Translations under genes and position numbers: made by a program
Origin: an uncultured Veillonellaceae bacterium
GTDB taxonomy: Bacteria > Bacillota > Negativicutes > Veillonellales > Negativicoccaceae
NCBI GenBank assembly: GCA_902488965.1
Contig: CABTYA010000012.1
Span: 1-18,076 of the forward strand
Reading direction: 5' to 3'
DNA: 18,076 bases
The notes under the pieces: generated by a model
What the model was told of the DNA's origin: nothing
The model's database searches: none
The model's input: only the letters and a program-made list of their open reading frames with translations
In this document: positions 13,855 to 18,076 of the stretch, piece by piece
How positions within the stretch are numbered: position 1 is the stretch's first letter
Layout of the letters: each line of letters opens with the position of its first letter

Positions 13855-14571
13855 ATGCTGACGGCACGATTGCGGCAGGTAGTAGCGGCCGTACCGAATG
13901 CGACGGTGATTGCCGACATCGGGACGGATCATGCCTACGTACCGATTCGGTTGGTACGCGTGGGAACGATCACACGTGCGATTGCGACGGACGTGCGGGA
14001 AGGTCCGTTGGTGGCGGCGCGTGAGCATATCCGTCTGCGGCATTTGCAAGATCGGATCGAATGCCGGCGTGGTGACGGTTTGAGCGTTATTCGGCCGGGA
14101 GAAGTTGACGGAGCGATCATGGCGGGGATGGGCGGCGATGTGATGGTGCGGATTTGGACGCAGGCACCGACGACGGTGCGTACGTTTCGTTTCGCGGTGT
14201 TGCAGCCGATGAGCCGCTATGCTGAAGTACGGCGGACGGTGCGTGACAGCGGTTGGCGATTGGCGGATGAATGGCTGGTCGCCGAAAAAGATAAAATTTA
14301 TCGCGTGATGTATGTGGAGCCGGGAGACGCTTCGGCGGATGACCGCTATCCCGCCTTGATGGATGAAGTCGGCCCGCGTTTGTGGGAAAAGCGTGACCCC
14401 TTGTTGGGACGACTATTGGAGCGGATGATTGCGCAAAAAACACGCTTGCGCGACGGATTGCTGCAAGCGCGGCGGCCGGTGGTGCAGGCGGAGAAGAGAG
14501 CACGCGCATTGACGGAAGAAAAACAGCAGTTGGAGGAATGGTTATGCGAGTACAAGTCGGAGATATCGTAG
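13855..14571 (+). CDS. trmK: tRNA (adenine(22)-N1)-methyltransferase
   Basis: TrmK forms m1A at position 22 of tRNAs. The 238-residue protein has the AdoMet motif ADIGTDHAYVPI (20-31), an acidic turn IATDV, the family-specific IMAGMGG (88-94) and VLQPM, then a charged helical C-terminal region (about 170-235) likely to form the antiparallel coiled coil typical of the family. AAAGGTGGAG (13841-13850) precedes the ATG. It overlaps the following nif3 gene by 28 bases, the same pairing as yqfN-yqfO in Bacillus. Confidence 0.95.
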   Translation: MLTARLRQVVAAVPNATVIADIGTDHAYVPIRLVRVGTITRAIATDVREGPLVAAREHIRLRHLQDRIECRRGDGLSVIRPGEVDGAIMAGMGGDVMVRIWTQAPTTVRTFRFAVLQPMSRYAEVRRTVRDSGWRLADEWLVAEKDKIYRVMYVEPGDASADDRYPALMDEVGPRLWEKRDPLLGRLLERMIAQKTRLRDGLLQARRPVVQAEKRARALTEEKQQLEEWLCEYKSEIS

Positions 14572-15662
14572 CGGCCATGGATGCATGGGCCGACCCCGCT
14601 TGGGCGGAGTCGTGGGATAATGTCGGGTTACTGTGCGGAGACCCGGAGCATCTTGTGACGGGGGTAGTTACCGCACTTGATGTGACGCGCGAGGCGGTGG
14701 AAGCGGCCGCAGCGTCAGGTGCACAGATGATTGTGGCGCATCATCCGTTACTTTTTCGACCGTTGTCATCGTTGGCACAGGGGACGCGGGTGACCGACAC
14801 ATTGGCATTGGCACAGCGCTACGGTGTAGCCGTATTTGCCGCACATACCAATTTGGATATTGCGCCGAGAGGCGTCAATGATATGTTGGCGTCGCGTCTG
14901 CAATTGACACGACTGCGCGGACTCCACATGACGCAGCGCGAGACATTGTATAAATTGGCGGTATATGTACCGGGCACGCATGCGGATCGGATTCGGTCCG
15001 TTCTGGGGGCGGAAGATGCGGGCCATATCGGTAAGTACAGTCATTGCAGCTTCAGTGTAAGCGGTGAAGGGCGTTTTTTGCCCGAGGAGAATACGCACCC
15101 TTATATCGGAACGGCAGGACAAACCGAGACCGTCGCGGAAGAGCGAATCGAGACGGTAGTTACGGGACGGCGCTTGGATAAGACGATTGCCGCGATGATG
15201 GCGGCGCACCCGTACGAAGAACCGGCCTATGACATATATCCGCTCGCGCGGCCGGGGAGAGCTGTCACGTTGGGCAAAGTCGGTGAATGGGAAACGCCGT
15301 GCACCGGTGCCGAGGCGCTGCAACGTGTCAAAGAACGGTTGGGCATTCCGGTGTTGCGCTATGCGGGCGACACGCAGCGCACGGTACGAACCGTCGCTTT
15401 GTGCAGCGGATCGGGGATGGAGTTTTATCGGGAGGCGCTGGCGGCCGGGGCGGATTTGTATGTGACCGGCGATGTCCGTTATCACGACGCACAGGATGCG
15501 GAGGCGGAAGGCCTTTTGGTTGCCGACGGGCATCATTTTCATACCGAGCAGATGATCGCCGAAGGGATTGCCGATTATTTGCGCGACTGTGCGCAAAGAA
15601 ACGGCTGGCAGCTTGATGTGGAGGAGGATCATACGCGCCGTGATGTATTTTCATTTTTGTAA
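14544..15662 (+). CDS. Nif3-like dinuclear metal-centre protein (YqfO type)
   Basis: A 372-residue NIF3/DUF34 protein of the long bacterial form. The N-terminal half has EEWDNVGLL-like AESWDNVGLLCGD (21-33), the metal-binding VAHHPLLF (64-71) and HTNLD (101-105). The C-terminal half has the remaining ligands in ADGHHFHTE (His331, Glu335). Residues about 132-230, with YKLAVYVPGTHADRIRSVLG and AAHPYEEPAYD, form the PII-like insert seen in YqfO. Some databases call such proteins GTP cyclohydrolase I type 2; the cellular role is unsettled. An in-frame ATG at 14538 lies only 1 base after GGAGG (14532-14536); ATG 14544, at 7 bases spacing, is the likelier start. Metal residues all appear intact. 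Confidence 0.95.
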   Translation: MRVQVGDIVAAMDAWADPAWAESWDNVGLLCGDPEHLVTGVVTALDVTREAVEAAAASGAQMIVAHHPLLFRPLSSLAQGTRVTDTLALAQRYGVAVFAAHTNLDIAPRGVNDMLASRLQLTRLRGLHMTQRETLYKLAVYVPGTHADRIRSVLGAEDAGHIGKYSHCSFSVSGEGRFLPEENTHPYIGTAGQTETVAEERIETVVTGRRLDKTIAAMMAAHPYEEPAYDIYPLARPGRAVTLGKVGEWETPCTGAEALQRVKERLGIPVLRYAGDTQRTVRTVALCSGSGMEFYREALAAGADLYVTGDVRYHDAQDAEAEGLLVADGHHFHTEQMIAEGIADYLRDCAQRNGWQLDVEEDHTRRDVFSFL

Positions 15663-15669
15663 AGAACGG

Positions 15670-15696
15670 AACGTCTGCCGCAAGGCAGACGTTTGA
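15670..15696 (+). terminator. Probable terminator after nif3
   Basis: Perfect 10-bp stem AACGTCTGCC (15670-15679) / GGCAGACGTT (15684-15693) with a GCAA tetraloop. Only three T follow the stem (15692-15694), so termination may be leaky; the hairpin could also protect the 3' end. Confidence 0.7.
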
Positions 15697-15748
15697 TATG
15701 CAAGAAAAAAGGAGAAATCGGGCGAGAATCGCAAAACGGCAAAGAATG

Positions 15749-15757
15749 TGATACAAT
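15749..15757 (+). promoter_or_regulatory. Extended -10 promoter for the CDF-like/ARH-like pair
   Basis: TGATACAAT (15749-15757) is an extended -10 element; TCGCAA at 15729-15734 is a weak -35 at 17 bp. The leader to the ATG at 15812 would be about 48 bases, with AGGGAGA (15796-15802) as the ribosome site. No riboswitch-like fold was evident. Confidence 0.6.
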
Positions 15758-15811
15758 ATAAAGTATTAAACAAGTACGGGAAAGATGTAAGATGCAGGGA
15801 GAACAAATCAT

Positions 15812-16765
15812 ATGCATTGGGATTTGACAATTGAAGATCGTGCACTGTGGGAACAACGATTGTTGTGGCAATCGGCAGGACTGATGTTTATTATTGCGCT
15901 TGCGGCGACATGGTTCGGGATCATGACCAACTCGCAAGCAATTTTGATTGACGGGATTTTTTCATTCGTTGCCGTTGTCATTAAGTGCTTGATGCTGATG
16001 ACGTCCAAGCTGACGACCCGCGAATCCAGCACCAAGTTTCAATTCGGCTATTGGCAATTTGAACCGTTGGTACTGACCGCGGAAGGCGGATTCACACTGA
16101 TCATTGTCGTGTATGCGCTGATCAACGGACTCATCAGCATTTTTAGCGGCGGGCACCATATGGACTTCGGTTTGGCCATCATATATGCCGTGATTTTTAC
16201 GCTTGCCAACAGCGGCTATTACTGGTATGTTCACCAAGTGAACCAAAAACTGAAATCGAGCCTGATTCACTTCGACAATATGAGCTGGCTGGTCGATGCG
16301 GCGCTGGCCGGCAGTTTGTTTATCAGCTTTTTGGTGGCTTATTTCGTTGAGAAGACAAGCTACGGCTATTTGAGCGTATATGTCGACCCGGTGATTTTAG
16401 TATTGTTGGCGCTGTCCATGTTGCCGATCGCACTCAAAATCCTCGTACCTGCGGTCAAACAGGTGTTGGGTATGGCACCGGTGAAATTGCATGAAGAAGT
16501 GCACGGCGTCATGGATGCATTTATGCAGCGGTATCGGTTTAAAGATTATGTCAGTTCCGTACAACGGTACGGCAAGATCGAATTTGTGGAAATCGACATA
16601 TTGATTGACCGGAATTATCCGGTACAGCAAGTGGAAGATCTTGACCGCATTCGGGATGAAATCGATGCGGCATTGGGAGGGAAATCCGTCCAGAAGTGGT
16701 TGACGATTACGTTTACGACGACCAAACGCTGGATGGCGAAGGACTATGAGTCGGAGGAGGATTGA
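15812..16765 (+). CDS. Cation-diffusion-facilitator-like membrane protein with altered metal sites
   Basis: A 317-residue protein with about six membrane segments (roughly 19-37, 43-63, 85-111, 118-141, 159-179, 190-212) and a soluble C-terminal domain (about 222-305). The CDF pattern is clear: SQAILIDGIFS (41-51) in TM2, FQFGYWQFEPL (76-86) before TM3, and SSLIHFDNMSWLVDAAL (149-165) in TM5. The family transport site uses two Asp in TM2 and His plus Asp in TM5. Here Asp47 and Asp162 remain, but the partner positions are Ser51 and Ser158. The C-terminal domain also lacks the usual His ligands (VEDLDRIRDEID, ITFTTT). It could be a transporter for another cation or a non-transporting member, as described for MamB-like proteins. 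It heads a two-gene unit with the ARH-like gene, 6 bases apart. Confidence 0.88.
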   Translation: MHWDLTIEDRALWEQRLLWQSAGLMFIIALAATWFGIMTNSQAILIDGIFSFVAVVIKCLMLMTSKLTTRESSTKFQFGYWQFEPLVLTAEGGFTLIIVVYALINGLISIFSGGHHMDFGLAIIYAVIFTLANSGYYWYVHQVNQKLKSSLIHFDNMSWLVDAALAGSLFISFLVAYFVEKTSYGYLSVYVDPVILVLLALSMLPIALKILVPAVKQVLGMAPVKLHEEVHGVMDAFMQRYRFKDYVSSVQRYGKIEFVEIDILIDRNYPVQQVEDLDRIRDEIDAALGGKSVQKWLTITFTTTKRWMAKDYESEED

Positions 16766-16771
16766 CGCGGT

Positions 16772-17842
16772 ATGAGCAAACGAACGTTGGCGGAGGTCGT
16801 CGTTGCCGGTGCGGCAGGGGACGCAATCGGATATCCATTGGAATTGTTGACGGTGGCACAGATTCGTGAACGCTACGGCTCGTGCGGTTTGCGGGCGCCG
16901 ATTTTTCCCCAGCCGACATCGACGGCCGTTGCCATCGGGGCGGCGACTCAGTTGACGATGGCAACCATGGACGGCATTTTGTGGGCCGCCGATCGCAATG
17001 AGCCCGTTCCCGAGGGGATGTATCGGGCCTATATGCGCTGGTATTATGTACAAACAGGGAAAGAACCGCGATACGGTCAAAAAAGCTGGCTGAAAAAACA
17101 ACGATACGAAATCGAATTCAATTTGGCCAAAGTACCGGAATTCGCGTTGCCGCGTCGGCCGCACCCGACCACGCTGGATGCGTTGGAAGCGGCGGACGGG
17201 AAGAAGGGGCGGACCACGACGCCGCCGCATAATGACAGTGACGCCATGTTGGGAATGACGCCGATCGGTTACTACCGTCGCGGCGATGCGGCGTTGGCGT
17301 ACCGCGAAGCGGCGGACTGTGCGGCATTGATGCAGACGGACGAAACGGCTATCGGTGCGGCCGGTACCGTTGCCGCGCTGTTTGCCCGCATCTCCGCGGG
17401 CGATACGTTGCGGCAGGCGCTCCGCTATTGCAGAAAAGAAGCGGAGCACTGGGACATTCCGGAAGCTGTCGTACACGCACTGCAGGCGTCCGTGGAGACG
17501 GCGGAGGCGATTCGCAAGGCACGGGCCGCGCTTACGGACAAATCAGAGTGGTGGTACTATGTTCCCGCATTGGATGCGGCAGGGACGGATTCCGACGCCG
17601 AAGCGACATTGACGGTCGCATTGGCCTGTGCGCTCGGCTATCGGGGCGCACGCTATGCCGTGTTGGCGGCGGCCAATCAAAACGGCAACTCCGCCGCGGC
17701 CGGTTTGACCGCACAGCTGGTTGCCGCCGGCCGTACGGAAAGCGACCTGCCGGAAAACTGGATGAAATTGCTCGAGTGCCGGTTCCAGTTGGAAACCTTG
17801 GCTGCGGCAGTGGAACGCTTGCGAGACGAAGCCGAGGAATGA
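16772..17842 (+). CDS. ADP-ribosylglycohydrolase-like protein, probably catalytically inactive
   Basis: A 356-residue all-helical protein following the ARH/DraG plan. Seen in order: VVAGAAGDAIGYPLEL (10-25), QIRERYG (30-36), GAATQLTMATMDGILWA (56-72), MLGMTPIGYY (159-168), ADCAALMQTDETAIGAAGTVAALFA (181-205), TDSDAEATLTVALACAL (272-288) and NQNGNSAAAG (302-311), then DLPENW. Family enzymes bind two Mg through a DDT-type motif where this protein has GAAT (56-59), and through a GDSDS/T-type motif where it has GNSAA (305-309). Both sites have lost their Asp residues, so removal of ADP-ribose is unlikely; binding or regulation is more plausible. The ATG at 16772 follows GGAGGAGG (16753-16760), overlapping the end of the CDF-like gene. 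No terminator separates it from the rRNA promoter downstream. Confidence 0.85.
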   Translation: MSKRTLAEVVVAGAAGDAIGYPLELLTVAQIRERYGSCGLRAPIFPQPTSTAVAIGAATQLTMATMDGILWAADRNEPVPEGMYRAYMRWYYVQTGKEPRYGQKSWLKKQRYEIEFNLAKVPEFALPRRPHPTTLDALEAADGKKGRTTTPPHNDSDAMLGMTPIGYYRRGDAALAYREAADCAALMQTDETAIGAAGTVAALFARISAGDTLRQALRYCRKEAEHWDIPEAVVHALQASVETAEAIRKARAALTDKSEWWYYVPALDAAGTDSDAEATLTVALACALGYRGARYAVLAAANQNGNSAAAGLTAQLVAAGRTESDLPENWMKLLECRFQLETLAAAVERLRDEAEE

Positions 17843-17854
17843 GCGTATCACGAG

Positions 17855-17904
17855 AATAAAAAATTGATTTTGACTTGACATTTCGGAAACATCGGTGGTA
17901 TACT
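17855..17904 (+). promoter_or_regulatory. rRNA operon promoter
   Basis: Perfect -35 TTGACA (17875-17880) and -10 TATACT (17899-17904) with an 18-bp spacer; TGG before the -10 makes it an extended -10 as well. The A/T-rich stretch at 17855-17872 sits where an UP element would. Transcription should start near 17911, about 135 bases before mature 16S. Confidence 0.88.
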
Positions 17905-17928
17905 AACAAAGTCGCTACAAGGCGCACG

Positions 17929-17945
17929 GTTCTTTGAAAACTGAA
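17929..17945 (+). promoter_or_regulatory. boxA antitermination element in the rRNA leader
   Basis: GTTCTTTGAAAACTGAA matches the Gram-positive rRNA leader boxA, the RNA site for NusB/S10 that prevents premature termination of rRNA transcription. It lies about 20 bases downstream of the predicted transcription start. Confidence 0.8.
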
Positions 17946-17974
17946 CAATGCAAGCAAGAACGCCAATGTGCGGA

Positions 17975-18023
17975 CTCATGAAAATGAGCCCGGTCAATTG
18001 AAAAAGTCCAATCGCAAGATTGG
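17975..18023 (+). other. Two GNRA-tetraloop hairpins in the rRNA leader
   Basis: CTCAT-GAAA-ATGAG (17975-17988) and CCAATC-GCAA-GATTGG (18008-18023) are small hairpins with stable tetraloops between boxA and 16S. They probably belong to the leader structure used for co-transcriptional folding and processing of pre-16S; pairing with the 3' flank of 16S cannot be tested because that lies outside the window. Confidence 0.6.
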
Positions 18024-18045
18024 CAACAAAACGAGTCAGCAAACT

Positions 18046-18076
18046 ACTATGGAGAGTTTGATCCTGGCTCAGGACG
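18046..18076 (+). rRNA. rrs: 16S ribosomal RNA (5' end only)
   Basis: The universal start AGAGTTTGATCCTGGCTCAG begins at 18053, corresponding to position 8 of E. coli 16S, so the mature 5' end should be close to 18046. Only about 31 bases are in the window. The promoter, boxA and leader upstream confirm a real rRNA operon on the + strand. Confidence 0.97.

Noticed and set aside
14766..15632. 288-codon minus-strand frame
   Set aside because: It is antisense to the nif3-type gene; amino acid composition is unnatural and no motif is present.
16397..17476. 359-codon open frame on the minus strand
   Set aside because: It is antisense to the ends of the CDF-like and ARH-like genes; composition is Arg/Gln/His-rich with no motif and no convincing ribosome site, so it is a shadow frame.
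1..18076. CRISPR arrays, tRNA genes, insertion sequences, prophage genes
   Set aside because: No regularly spaced repeats, cloverleaf-like sequences, transposase motifs or phage genes were found on reading both strands.

Overview
The window reads as a moderately GC-rich Bacillota (Firmicutes) chromosome. The main support is gene order: holB-ricT-trmN6-rsmI-metG-tatD followed by trmK-nif3 resembles the Bacillus/Clostridium arrangement, gpmI-eno is the end of a typical lower-glycolysis operon, and the rRNA leader carries a Gram-positive-style boxA. The codon bias and protein style suggest Negativicutes (Veillonella/Selenomonas relatives), but that is an impression, not proof. All recognised genes lie on the + strand, co-directional with the 16S rRNA gene that begins at the right edge. 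No tRNA, CRISPR array, insertion sequence or prophage gene was seen, and no stretch above 300 bases lacks a gene.

Layout. (1) 2-2005: the 3' part of gpmI and complete eno, closed by a perfect hairpin terminator. (2) 2068-2814: a single-gene unit for a Mn-type superoxide dismutase with its own promoter and terminator. (3) 2822-4453: a short AhpF-like thioredoxin reductase overlapping endonuclease III (nth). Together with sodA these form an oxygen-damage defence and repair neighbourhood. (4) 4462-4933: a single-gene unit for a small uncharacterised protein with a near-consensus promoter and a terminator overlapping its stop codon. (5) 4965-7543: two coupled genes that do not belong to the housekeeping set. 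One is a protein whose C-terminal third resembles a type I restriction specificity domain and whose N-terminal part looks like a methylase fold without catalytic motifs. The other is an exported class 3 lipase with an unrecognised C-terminal domain. (6) 7541-13815: a chain of six overlapping genes, holB, ricT, trmN6, rsmI, metG and tatD, for replication clamp loading, RNA maturation, tRNA and rRNA methylation, tRNA charging and a TatD hydrolase, ended by a strong terminator. (7) 13819-15693: trmK and nif3. (8) 15749-17842: a cation-diffusion-facilitator-like membrane protein followed by an ADP-ribosylglycohydrolase-like protein. Both appear to have lost the residues that bind their family's metal ions. 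(9) 17875-18076: an rRNA operon promoter, a leader with boxA and two GNRA-loop hairpins, and the first bases of 16S rRNA.

The most unusual material is the pair of apparently metal-site-less proteins next to the rRNA operon (15812-17842) and the methylase-relic/lipase pair (4965-7543). Smaller oddities are a 24-bp in-frame tandem duplication at the end of gpmI, a delta' subunit without its zinc module, and a MetRS zinc knuckle with Asp in place of one Cys. All functional calls were made by reading motifs by eye; no database search was run.
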